Origin: REEB426 sp964551975
GTDB taxonomy: Bacteria; Actinomycetota; Actinomycetes; S36-B12
DNA length: 20,721 bases
NCBI GenBank assembly: GCA_964551975.1
Contig: CAZKFI010000037.1
Coordinates: forward strand, 1 to 20,721
Reading direction: 5' to 3'
In this document: positions 7,572 through 15,404 of the stretch, one piece after another
How positions within the stretch are numbered: position 1 is the first letter of the stretch
How the letters are laid out: every line of letters begins with the position of its first letter
Notes under the pieces: generated by a model
Databases searched by the model: none
The model's input: the letters and a program-made list of their open reading frames with translations, nothing else
Told to the model about the DNA's origin: nothing
Program-made: the position numbers and the translations under genes

Positions 7572-8314
7572 CGCAGACTCGTCACACTCGCGGCGAAGCC
7601 GAGTAGAACCGTCCAGCCGACGAGGACCCCCAGTGCTTGGAGGAACACAGATCCTTCAGTCACCCCGAAATCGCTCACCAGCGCAACCGCAGATCCGGGG
7701 AGCCATCGATCTGCCTCCGGCCACAGCAGGCTGATCAGTGGTTCGACCGCGAGGCTCCCGACCAGCACGATGACAATGGCGGCCACCTGACCGCGCACCA
7801 GCGCACCCAGACAGGTGCCAAGCGCCGTATACAGCGCCAAAGCCAGACAGGTTCCCAGCAGCATCTGACCGATGACAGCGAAATCCACCGGCAACGCCCC
7901 CATGAGGGCAACCTGCGCGACGATCTCCAGAACGACGATGGTGCCACCGCCGAGCAGGATCCCGACCACTGCCATGGCCTTGACCTTGGCCAGGAGTACC
8001 GGCCAACGCTGCGGGGTGCCGAGCAACGTTGTGGACCACGTGCGATGTCGCATTTCACCGGTACTCGCGATGACACCGATGATCAGCGCAAATAGTGCTG
8101 CACGTGAGGCTGCTCCCAGCACCGCGCGCTGGGCATCCGGCTGAAGTGCCAACAGTGCCAGCCCTTCCCTGTCCAGGGACGGCGCGGTCAAAAGGAGCAG
8201 CACACCAAGGTTGGCGACAGCCAGGCCGATGCCGGCGACCGCGAGGCCCCAGGTGCTCCGAATCGATGCCGCCTTCAACAGCTCGGCCACTGTCAGGCGC
8301 GGAAGATCACGCAT
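7556..8314 (-). CDS. ABC-2 type transporter permease
   Basis: This 252-aa integral membrane protein is the permease partner of the ABC ATPase encoded immediately upstream. About six hydrophobic segments are visible: near residues 18-40, 67-90, 110-135, 140-165, 175-200 and 222-244. The architecture is that of ABC-2 exporters with one ATPase and one six-helix permease. I start it at the ATG at 8314 (MRDLPRLTVAELLKAASIRS); the open frame extends upstream, but that part is read out of frame from the ATPase gene. The start overlaps the end of the ATPase gene by 8 nt, implying translational coupling. The substrate cannot be told from sequence. The stop lies in a 10-bp tandem duplication. Confidence 0.87.
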   Translation of the reverse strand: MRDLPRLTVAELLKAASIRSTWGLAVAGIGLAVANLGVLLLLTAPSLDREGLALLALQPDAQRAVLGAASRAALFALIIGVIASTGEMRHRTWSTTLLGTPQRWPVLLAKVKAMAVVGILLGGGTIVVLEIVAQVALMGALPVDFAVIGQMLLGTCLALALYTALGTCLGALVRGQVAAIVIVLVGSLAVEPLISLLWPEADRWLPGSAVALVSDFGVTEGSVFLQALGVLVGWTVLLGFAASVTSLRRDVT

Positions 8315-9251
8315 TGTCAGCCTGCGATCCCGTGGTGCCCGTGAGGTCGAGGTAGGCGGTCTCCAAATCGCCACCAAGTGTGGTGAGTTCGTGCACGACC
8401 ACTCCGGCACGGTGGGCCTGCTCGCCGACTGAATCCGTGGTGGCACCGGTGATGAGCAGCGTGTTGGGGTCATCGGCATCTGGCATCTCAGTCAGAATCT
8501 CAGGGTTGCTGGATTGCAGCTGAGTGGCGAAGGTTGCAGCCTGCGGACTGCGGAATCGCACGCGTTGGGTACGTGCTCGTGATGCGAGGTCGGCAATGGG
8601 TCCAGAGTGAATCAAGGAGCCGTTGGCGATGATCACGACGTTGTCCGCAGTCTGTTGTACCTCGGCAAGTACGTGGCTGGACACCAGGATCGTGGCCCCT
8701 GTCGCCGCTCTGTTGCGCAGCAGGGTTCGTAGCCAGGCCATGCCCTCTGGATCTAAGCCGTTTGCTGGCTCATCCAAGACCAAGACCTGCGGGTCACCTA
8801 GGAGTGCGCCGGCAAGGGCCAATCGCTGCTTCATCCCCAATGAATAGGTACCAACCCGTCGGCCTGCAGCATCGGTCAAGCCAACTTCGGCCAGGACAGC
8901 ATCGGTGCGGGTCATCGGTAGGCCGGTAGCTCGGGCCATGATCCGTAGGTGATCCCGGGCGGTGCGCCCGGGGTGGAAGCCCGCAGCTTCCAATGCCGCG
9001 CCGACCTGACGCGTGGGATTGGCGAGATCCCGGTACTGCTGTTGCCCGAACCGTGCCTCGCCGGAGGTGGGGGTCACCAGGCCGAGGAGGCAGCGCAGGG
9101 TCGTGGACTTTCCGGAACCGTTGGGTCCGAGGAATCCGGTGATCCGGCCCGGCTCGACGGTGAAGCTCAACGAGCGCACGGCCAGGTGCGCGGAACGCCC
9201 GCGGCCGAAGGACTTGGTGAGTTCGGACACCGTGATGGGTAGCCCGGCCAT
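8307..9251 (-). CDS. ABC transporter ATP-binding protein (ABC-2 exporter type)
   Basis: This 314-aa ATPase drives a two-gene ABC exporter with the overlapping permease. Walker A GPNGSGKST is at 42-50, the signature is YSLGMKQRLALA (about 136-147), Walker B is VLVLDEPANGLDPEG, and the H-loop is SSHVLAE. The layout and the extra C-terminal region of about 95 residues after the ATPase core match the CcmA/drug- or bacitracin-export subfamily. The ATG at 9251 is preceded by TAGGCT and then 6 nt, so the transcript is probably leaderless; the GGCGGG next to the ATG is too close to act as a Shine-Dalgarno. It is divergent from the L,D-transpeptidase over 131 bp. The substrate is unknown. Confidence 0.92.
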   Translation of the reverse strand: MAGLPITVSELTKSFGRGRSAHLAVRSLSFTVEPGRITGFLGPNGSGKSTTLRCLLGLVTPTSGEARFGQQQYRDLANPTRQVGAALEAAGFHPGRTARDHLRIMARATGLPMTRTDAVLAEVGLTDAAGRRVGTYSLGMKQRLALAGALLGDPQVLVLDEPANGLDPEGMAWLRTLLRNRAATGATILVSSHVLAEVQQTADNVVIIANGSLIHSGPIADLASRARTQRVRFRSPQAATFATQLQSSNPEILTEMPDADDPNTLLITGATTDSVGEQAHRAGVVVHELTTLGGDLETAYLDLTGTTGSQADNA

Positions 9252-9257
9252 CCCGCC

Positions 9258-9263
9258 AGCCTA
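9258..9263 (-). promoter_or_regulatory. Leaderless -10 (TAGGCT) of the ABC operon
   Basis: Read on the minus strand, TAGGCT ends 7 nt before the A of the ATG at 9251, the TANNNT geometry that places the transcription start on the start codon. No convincing -35 was seen. Confidence 0.5.
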
Positions 9264-9370
9264 GATGGAACAAATCGGGGGATGGACCGGTCGAAGGCGG
9301 CTGTGCGCCGTGGTGGTGCCGTCGACTGGAACTTACCTGCCAGGTTGGCTCGCGGAGTCGCTCATGGGGT

Positions 9371-9376
9371 TATGGT
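9371..9376 (+). promoter_or_regulatory. Leaderless -10 (TATGGT) of the L,D-transpeptidase gene
   Basis: TATGGT followed by 6 nt and then ATG (9383) fits a -10 whose start point is the initiation codon. TTGGCT at 9345-9350 resembles a -35, but its spacing of 20 is long. Confidence 0.5.
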
Positions 9377-9382
9377 GTCAAC

Positions 9383-10786
9383 ATGCCTGAGACAAGCCGG
9401 GCGTTCGCCGCGACTAATGCCGCCACTGACCGTGTGTCTGACCTCGTCACCACATCCGTGCCAAGGCGGGTCACAACAGCCACAGTCGGGCTCATCCTCG
9501 GCAGTCTGCTTGCCTTCGCCGCTCCACTGACCGCGGCCCACGCTGCGACCACTCCTCAGGCGCCGAACATCACCGAGGTCACCAGCGGACAGGCCAGTCG
9601 TCAATTGATCGTCAACTACTCGTTGCCTACGGATGACGGTGGTACGCCCGTCACGCGCGTCGAGGTGTCAATTGACTCCGGCGTCACTTGGTACCCGTGC
9701 GCCGGTCTTGATGGAGCCTGCCCACTGGGCAATCTGAGCAACGGCCGCGGTTATGCGATCGTTCTTCGAGCCGTGAACGACCTCGGTCCCGGTGTGGTCA
9801 GTGGGCAGGTCATCGCAACACCGACTCGTCCTGTCACGAACTCCGATCCCGACAAGCCGGCCGAGTTACCCAAGCCGCGCACCACGGTGACCGCGAGCTT
9901 CCTCGCCGCGGGTAACGGCCTTGGCGTCACCGGTGAAAAGGCGCTGCTCGGGGTGGGCACACTGCCGCGCATCCGGTTCTCGCGGGCCATCAGTAACAAG
10001 GCGGCGGTCGAGCGGCATCTTGAGGTCACCGCCACCGATGCGAAGGGCAAGGCCATTCCGATCACCGGGGCATGGGGGTGGCTTGATAACCGCACCGTGA
10101 TGTTCCGGCCCAAGGACTACTGGCCGGGTAACGCGAGGATCACCATCACTTCGACGATGGATGGTGCGGTGCTCGGCAAGTCTGGCGCCACCGCGTTGGT
10201 GGGAGGTCCGAGCCTGGCGAAGCGTTGGACCTTCCGTACGACCCGCAAGTTCATTGCTCGCGTCGACGGTGCCACCCGCCGAATGACGGTGCACATCGAC
10301 GGGAAAAAGGTGAAGGTGTTCCCGGTGTCACTTGGCAGTAATGGATGGAACACCACCAATGGTGTGAAGGTGATCAGCACTTCAAAATTAGCCAGACACA
10401 CCTACACCAGCGCTGCCCTGGGCATCACTGATCCGGCGGACTACTACGTCCTGCCAAATATTCCGTGGAACACCCGCATCACACCCTCCGGAGAGTTCAT
10501 TCACGCGGCCCCCTGGGCGTATGGGCGGATCGGTCGTTGGAATGGGTCGCACGGGTGCACGAATATGTTCATCCCCGATGCGAAGTGGATTTACGACAAG
10601 ACCGTGCCCGGTGATGTGGTGGTCTATCAGAACACTGGAGGACGTACAGTCTCCCCGTCGAATGGACCGGGTGGCCTATGGAACGTCCCCTGGGATAAGT
10701 GGCTGAATCGTTCCGCGTTGGGCAGCGTCACCGGTGTCCCCGAGATCGTTGAGGACGATCAAGTGGACGCACCGGCTAGCGCCTAA
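9383..10786 (+). CDS. Secreted L,D-transpeptidase with FN3-like and Ig-like domains
   Basis: This 467-aa exported enzyme is predicted to form 3-3 peptidoglycan cross-links. A signal peptide (arginines near 28-29, hydrophobic stretch about 33-50, AHA cleavage near residue 54) has no lipobox, so the protein is not a lipoprotein. Residues about 57-150 look like a fibronectin type III domain (DGGTPVTRVEVSIDSG, LSNGRGYAIVLRAVND). Residues about 165-285 match the Ig-like domain that precedes the catalytic domain in mycobacterial Ldts (SNKAAVERHLEV, PKDYWPGNARI). The YkuD catalytic domain (about 288-415) has His374, then SHGCTN with His390 and Cys392 as the nucleophile. A Trp-rich tail (GLWNVPWDKWL) follows, as in LdtMt2-like enzymes. 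The sbcD start lies 7 nt after the stop, so transcription may continue into it. Confidence 0.92.
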   Translation: MPETSRAFAATNAATDRVSDLVTTSVPRRVTTATVGLILGSLLAFAAPLTAAHAATTPQAPNITEVTSGQASRQLIVNYSLPTDDGGTPVTRVEVSIDSGVTWYPCAGLDGACPLGNLSNGRGYAIVLRAVNDLGPGVVSGQVIATPTRPVTNSDPDKPAELPKPRTTVTASFLAAGNGLGVTGEKALLGVGTLPRIRFSRAISNKAAVERHLEVTATDAKGKAIPITGAWGWLDNRTVMFRPKDYWPGNARITITSTMDGAVLGKSGATALVGGPSLAKRWTFRTTRKFIARVDGATRRMTVHIDGKKVKVFPVSLGSNGWNTTNGVKVISTSKLARHTYTSAALGITDPADYYVLPNIPWNTRITPSGEFIHAAPWAYGRIGRWNGSHGCTNMFIPDAKWIYDKTVPGDVVVYQNTGGRTVSPSNGPGGLWNVPWDKWLNRSALGSVTGVPEIVEDDQVDAPASA

Positions 10787-10793
10787 TCGTGAC

Positions 10794-11999
10794 GTGAGCG
10801 CACCCTTTCGACTTCTGCATACCTCGGATTGGCATCTTGGACGAAGCCTGCATGGCTATGGCCTGCATGAGGCGCAGGAAACCGCGGTTCGCTGGATAGT
10901 GCAACGTGCCATTGACCTGCACGTTGATGCACTGATCGTTGCCGGAGACGTCTTCGATAGAGCGATTCCACCGATCGAGTCACTCCGGCTATTCAATGAA
11001 GCCCTTGCCACCTTGGCCGAACACGGGATCGTCACCGTGGTTACCGCAGGCAATCATGACAGTGGTGATCGCCTCGCCACATACGCATCGTTGCTGCAAC
11101 CGGGAACACATCTGGTGGGGTCGTTGCAGACGGTTGGACACGCAGTACGACTTGAGTCGACATCAGGTGGAGCACCGCTCCTGCTCTATCCCTTGCCCTA
11201 CCTAGAACCGGATGTTGCGCGAACAGAACTCTCCGACGACCACGGCCCACTTGAACGTTCCCATCAGGCGGTGGTGAATGCCGCACTGGACCGTATTCAG
11301 GCAGACATCATCGACAAAGGCAGACCACGAAGCGTTGTGATCGGCCATGGCTTCGTCACCGCTGATGGCAGTGCGCAGACCGACACTTGTGACAGTGAAC
11401 GTGACCTCAGTGTTGGCGGAGTGCAGGCGGTTGGGGCTGGAGCATTCGCCAACCGAGGCATTGACTATGTGGCGTTGGGACATCTTCACCGACCGCATAC
11501 GGTGAATCAGTCCCCAGTCATCCGCTACAGCGGCTCTCTCTTGCGCTACTCGCTCTCCGAGGCCGACCACGTCAAAACGATCACCTTGATAGAGCTGGGT
11601 GATCCCGGCACGGAGCCCACTGTCCTCACTGAGGAGATACCGCAACCACGCGCCATGCGCAGACTCCGTGGCAGTCTCGACTGGCTATTGGGTCCAGATT
11701 GCGTGAACGCGCGAGAGGACTTTGTCGAGCTCATCGTCACTGATCCGATCTACCCCGATCGAATGTATGCCAGGCTCGACAGTGCCTTCAGGTACCCGCT
11801 CACCAAGGAGCATCGTCCTGACGGTGGATCAGCGCTAGGACAATTTCAGCGGGGGGATGCCCGCGGACGTGATCCGATGGACGTGCTCGCTGACTTCTAC
11901 CGCAAGGTAACTGATGTCGAGCCCAGTGCTGCTGAAGTTGAGCTCCTTCGCAGTGCCTATGAAGCCTCTGAAGCCCATGAACGCTCGCGAAGTGCCTGA
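10794..11999 (+). CDS. sbcD: Exonuclease SbcD (Mre11-type nuclease subunit)
   Basis: This 401-aa metallophosphoesterase is the nuclease half of the SbcCD complex, which opens hairpins and processes blocked DNA ends. All Mre11 metal motifs are present: TSDWHLGR (Asp12, His14), AGDVFDR (Asp52), AGNHDSGD (Asn87, His88), IGHGF (His185) and LGHLHRPH (His230, His232). I choose the GTG at 10794 (VSAPFRLLHTSDWHLG), because homologues begin just before the first motif. The open frame extends back to 10734, but that part overlaps the transpeptidase gene. The stop overlaps the sbcC start by one nucleotide (TGATG), so the two are translationally coupled. The C-terminal region (about 300-401) is the usual capping and SbcC-contact region. 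Confidence 0.93.
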   Translation: MSAPFRLLHTSDWHLGRSLHGYGLHEAQETAVRWIVQRAIDLHVDALIVAGDVFDRAIPPIESLRLFNEALATLAEHGIVTVVTAGNHDSGDRLATYASLLQPGTHLVGSLQTVGHAVRLESTSGGAPLLLYPLPYLEPDVARTELSDDHGPLERSHQAVVNAALDRIQADIIDKGRPRSVVIGHGFVTADGSAQTDTCDSERDLSVGGVQAVGAGAFANRGIDYVALGHLHRPHTVNQSPVIRYSGSLLRYSLSEADHVKTITLIELGDPGTEPTVLTEEIPQPRAMRRLRGSLDWLLGPDCVNAREDFVELIVTDPIYPDRMYARLDSAFRYPLTKEHRPDGGSALGQFQRGDARGRDPMDVLADFYRKVTDVEPSAAEVELLRSAYEASEAHERSRSA

Positions 12000-14587
12000 T
12001 GCGCATCCATCGATTGGCATTTGCGGGGCTGGGCCCATTCGCGGATGAACACACGATTGACTTCGACGCGCTAGGTGATGGAGCGTTATTCATCATCGAG
12101 GGACCAACGGGGGCAGGGAAATCCACCATCGTGGATGCATTGGTCTTTGCGCTCTACGGTGATGTGGCTGGTAGTGAATCGGACCGGCAGCGCCTGCGCT
12201 CGGACTTCGCCGATCCCTCAGATCCGTCGTTCGCCGAGGTGGAATTCAGTACCTCACGTGGCACCTATCGTGTCCGTCGCACGCCTGAGTTCACTCGACC
12301 CAAGCGGAAGGGAACAGGGGAAACCGTCGAGCGGGCTACGACGCAGCTTTGGCAGGCAACATCACCGGGGAATTGGCAATCAGTTTCTACCAAGCACCAG
12401 GAGGCTGATGCAGAGATCTACCGTGCCGTCGGCTTGGACAAGTCGCAGTTCCTGCAAACAGTCGTGCTACCGCAGGGTGAGTTCGCTGAATTCCTGCGCG
12501 CCCGCAGCTCTGATCGGCAAGTCATTCTCGAGAAGATCTTTGCTACAAGCATGTACCGGAGCATCCAGCAGTGGTGCGATCAGCAGCGCAAAGAAGCCGA
12601 GCAAGAGCTCGAGGATGCCGATCGTGCATTGCGCGATGCGGCCAACCGTCTGGTGGGCCGGCTCCAGGAGGATCTGCCCCCTCAGCTTGATGTTGCCAGT
12701 TGGCAGCAGTCACTGCTTACCTTGCAACCAGGCACTCAGGAGGCCACGGCAACGTTGGCTGAAGTCGATGATCTAGCGGAGCAAGCTGCAACGGCTGCCG
12801 GCCACGCTCGCCAGCAGGTGGAAACTGCGAAGCAGGCACTGGTGCGACAACAACAGGCTCTTGAGCGATTGCGCGAGGCGCGTTCGGCGCAGGAGGAACT
12901 CCAAGGGGCCACCGTCGCACTTGACGTTGCTCGTGCCGCCCTGAAGGAATCTGCGGATGGGCTTCGACAGTGCCTGATCGACTACCCAGGCTTGGATCTG
13001 CAGGAGCAGACCGATGCGGCGACTGTGAGCGCCCAGGTTGATCAGCAGCGTGGGAGTGTCCAGGCACTACTCGAGCGCGCAGCTGGCGCGGGTGATCTAC
13101 AGCAGCAGATGGAACGCGCTGAGCGAGATGTCCAGCGCGTTGCCGGGATGCTCCAGCAGCTGACCCATGAGCGCAGCGTCGTCATACCTGCGCAGTTGGC
13201 TGAGATTGTTTCGCAGTTGCAGAAAGCATCAGATCAGGCGACCGCACAGGCACAGATTGCGCATGAGACCGAACAGGTTGCCCTGCGCGGACATCTGGCA
13301 GGGATGGCGGCCACCTTGGCAACAAATCTGCATCCGGGGCAGCCATGTCCGGTCTGCGGTTCAGTTGAGCATCCGGTGCCTGCATCGCCAAGCGGTGCTC
13401 TGGTCAGCGCGGAGGATTTAGAGCGCGCCAACCTTCATCGTCAGCAGGCTCAGGAAGACGCCGGGCGTGCTCAGGCGGATCTGCAGGCGGTCAACACTGT
13501 GGTAGCCGGACTTGGTGCAGCAGGGAACGTCAATGAAGGTGAACCCATGGACCTCCAGCCACGGCGCCTGGAGCAGATCCAACAGCGCCTCATAGAAATT
13601 GATGCCGAACGCAGCACAATGACAGAGCAACTTGCGCAGTGCGAGGCCATGCGGCAGCGTCGGCAGGACGAACTACAGCTGTTGCAGCAGGAGTGTCAGC
13701 AGGCGGCGGCACCCTTTTCTTCTCTGGACGAGCGCATGGCTGCCCTGCAGGCAGTGCGGGCAGCGGCGCAGGAGGTCATCCAGGCGACGAACAGTGAGCA
13801 AGTTGCTGCTGAGCGCCAGGCCAAGGCCGTTGCGGTGGTTCGTCAGTCACCCCCGGATGCCAGTGACACGATCATGGATGGGGTGCGCGTCGCTGTGGAA
13901 ACTGCATTGCAGGATCACAGTGCAGCGGTCAGCGCTGCAGACCAAATGGAACGCCTAGCAACTGCCACTGCGACCTTTGGACATAACCTGCGGCAAGCCA
14001 GTGAGCGCTGCGAGCAGTTGCGCGCGCAGAACGCCGCGATCATTCGGTTGGCAGATGTGCTCAATGGACGCATGCCGAACCGTCTTCAGCAGCCGCTCGC
14101 AACGTTCGTGGTCCAGCAGATGTTCGAGGAGGTCGTAGCAGCAGCAAACCATCGATTGCAGGCCATGCTCGGGGGTCGCTTTGCATTGGTCAGTACTGAA
14201 GAGGCCACCGGGCGTGAACGACTGCTGGGTTTGGGGCTCGCGGTACGGGATTTGGCTACTGAAGCAATCCGCAAGCCGCAGACCCTGTCAGGCGGAGAGA
14301 GTTTCTGTGCCTCCTTGGCGCTCGCTCTCGGCCTGGCTGACACAGTCCGGGCTAATGCCGGTGGGGTGGAGATCGGCATGCTCATCGTGGACGAAGGATT
14401 CGGCTCTTTGGATAGTGAGAGACTTGACGACGTGATGGGTGAACTCACGCGGCTGCGCGCTGATGGTCGCACCGTCGGAGTGATCAGTCATGTCACCGAG
14501 ATGCAGCGAACGATCACCGAGCGGATCTCCGTGCGACCTCGCTCCGCCGGGCGTGGCAGCAACTTGTCCGTGAGTTGGCAGACCTGA
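11999..14587 (+). CDS. sbcC: Exonuclease SbcC (Rad50-type SMC ATPase)
   Basis: This 862-aa protein is the ATPase half of SbcCD. It has an N-terminal half-site with Walker A GPTGAGKST (35-43), long Gln/Ala/Glu-rich coiled coils (about 190-440 and 470-690), a zinc hook CPVCG (Cys450, Cys453) at the apex, and a C-terminal half-site with signature LSGGESF (from Leu763) and Walker B MLIVDEGFGSLD (794-805). The QTVVLPQGEFAEFLRA segment is the typical SbcC Q-loop region. It is shorter than E. coli SbcC (1048 aa), mainly through shorter coils, but no motif is missing. The start overlaps the sbcD stop by 1 nt, and its stop overlaps the next gene's ATG by 1 nt. Confidence 0.95.
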   Translation: MRIHRLAFAGLGPFADEHTIDFDALGDGALFIIEGPTGAGKSTIVDALVFALYGDVAGSESDRQRLRSDFADPSDPSFAEVEFSTSRGTYRVRRTPEFTRPKRKGTGETVERATTQLWQATSPGNWQSVSTKHQEADAEIYRAVGLDKSQFLQTVVLPQGEFAEFLRARSSDRQVILEKIFATSMYRSIQQWCDQQRKEAEQELEDADRALRDAANRLVGRLQEDLPPQLDVASWQQSLLTLQPGTQEATATLAEVDDLAEQAATAAGHARQQVETAKQALVRQQQALERLREARSAQEELQGATVALDVARAALKESADGLRQCLIDYPGLDLQEQTDAATVSAQVDQQRGSVQALLERAAGAGDLQQQMERAERDVQRVAGMLQQLTHERSVVIPAQLAEIVSQLQKASDQATAQAQIAHETEQVALRGHLAGMAATLATNLHPGQPCPVCGSVEHPVPASPSGALVSAEDLERANLHRQQAQEDAGRAQADLQAVNTVVAGLGAAGNVNEGEPMDLQPRRLEQIQQRLIEIDAERSTMTEQLAQCEAMRQRRQDELQLLQQECQQAAAPFSSLDERMAALQAVRAAAQEVIQATNSEQVAAERQAKAVAVVRQSPPDASDTIMDGVRVAVETALQDHSAAVSAADQMERLATATATFGHNLRQASERCEQLRAQNAAIIRLADVLNGRMPNRLQQPLATFVVQQMFEEVVAAANHRLQAMLGGRFALVSTEEATGRERLLGLGLAVRDLATEAIRKPQTLSGGESFCASLALALGLADTVRANAGGVEIGMLIVDEGFGSLDSERLDDVMGELTRLRADGRTVGVISHVTEMQRTITERISVRPRSAGRGSNLSVSWQT

Positions 14588-15375
14588 TGAGTCCGGGCAC
14601 GCCAGGGTTTGAGAATGCGTCGGCGGTGATCGACGGTCACTGGCAGGTACCCGATGGGTGGCAACAGGGACGAGGTGCTTGGGGCGGTCTCGTTGTAGCT
14701 GCACACTTACGTGCCGTTCTTGCAGCGGACCCACACCGTGACATCCGCACCATCTCCTGCCAGATACCGGCACCCGTGCCCGTCGGAGCCCACTCGATCG
14801 AGCTAGCCGCTCTCCGCCAGGGCTCAGGAATGTCTACCTGGTCCTCACGGATTGTTGGGCATGAGTCGTTACTGTCCAGCGCCACTGTGCTGCTGGCCGT
14901 GCCGCGAACATTGGACGACTTTCCCAGCCCGCGGGGACTGGCCAGGTGCCCCGAAGCGCTCCCTGCAGACGAGGTGCCGGTCATTCCCGTGGCGCCACCA
15001 CTGGGTCCGGTGTTCGCGCAGCATCTGCAGTTTCGCCCCATCGTCGGTGTGCCGCTCAGTGCTGGTGAACCGCGTTGCGCGGGGTGGATCGATCTTCCCG
15101 ACGGGCACCCCTGGGATGCGGTCCGACTGCTGGCCGTAGTGGACGCCTGGTGGCCCTGCGTCCTCGTGGCGCTGCCGACCCTGCGACCCATGGCCACCGT
15201 TGATTTCACCGCGCACCTGCTGGTGAACCCCGCGACCGTACCGAGTGGGCCGCTACTGTTCGAAAGTCAACTGCTGGCTGAACATGAAGGATTCACCACA
15301 GAGGTGCGACGACTCTGGACCGCAGATGGCCGACTCGCGGTGGAGAACCTGCAGTCCATCGCAGTCATTCGCTGA
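14587..15375 (+). CDS. Acyl-CoA thioesterase-like double-hotdog protein
   Basis: This 262-aa protein resembles the TesB-like/4HBT_3 double-hotdog thioesterases, which hydrolyse acyl-CoA to free acid and CoA. The first hotdog carries the helix motif GWQQGRGAWGGLVVAAHLRA (about 24-43). The second ends with the typical pattern FESQLLAEHEGFTTEVRRLW...DGRLAVENLQS. The start is the ATG at 14587, whose A is the last base of the sbcC TGA; the open frame begins four codons earlier, but the overlap start is preferred. It is thus translationally coupled to sbcC, although no functional link between a thioesterase and DNA-end processing is known to me. The exact substrate is unknown. The gene's end lies 29 bp before the alpha/beta hydrolase. 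Confidence 0.8.
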   Translation: MSPGTPGFENASAVIDGHWQVPDGWQQGRGAWGGLVVAAHLRAVLAADPHRDIRTISCQIPAPVPVGAHSIELAALRQGSGMSTWSSRIVGHESLLSSATVLLAVPRTLDDFPSPRGLARCPEALPADEVPVIPVAPPLGPVFAQHLQFRPIVGVPLSAGEPRCAGWIDLPDGHPWDAVRLLAVVDAWWPCVLVALPTLRPMATVDFTAHLLVNPATVPSGPLLFESQLLAEHEGFTTEVRRLWTADGRLAVENLQSIAVIR

Positions 15376-15392
15376 CTGCTGCCGGGCACTGG

Positions 15393-15398
15393 CAGGAT
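15393..15398 (+). promoter_or_regulatory. Possible leaderless -10 of the hydrolase gene
   Basis: CAGGAT lies 6 nt before the ATG at 15405, keeping A2 and T6 of the -10 consensus at the leaderless spacing. A small inverted repeat (CTGCC/GGCAG, 15379-15395) overlaps it. Confidence 0.3.
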
Positions 15399-15404
15399 GA
15401 CGCC

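Noticed and set aside
8315..8479. N-terminal extension of the ABC permease up to 8479
   Set aside because: The 55 extra residues are proline/arginine-rich, read from inside the ATPase gene out of frame, and do not resemble a permease. The ATG at 8314 with an 8-nt overlap is preferred.
10734..10793. Earlier GTG start for sbcD
   Set aside because: It overlaps the end of the transpeptidase gene, and the extra 20 residues are not SbcD-like. The GTG at 10794 sits directly before the first nuclease motif.
15379..15395. CTGCC/GGCAG hairpin as a terminator before the hydrolase
   Set aside because: Five-bp stem, no T tract, and it overlaps the likely -10 region. Not enough to call.
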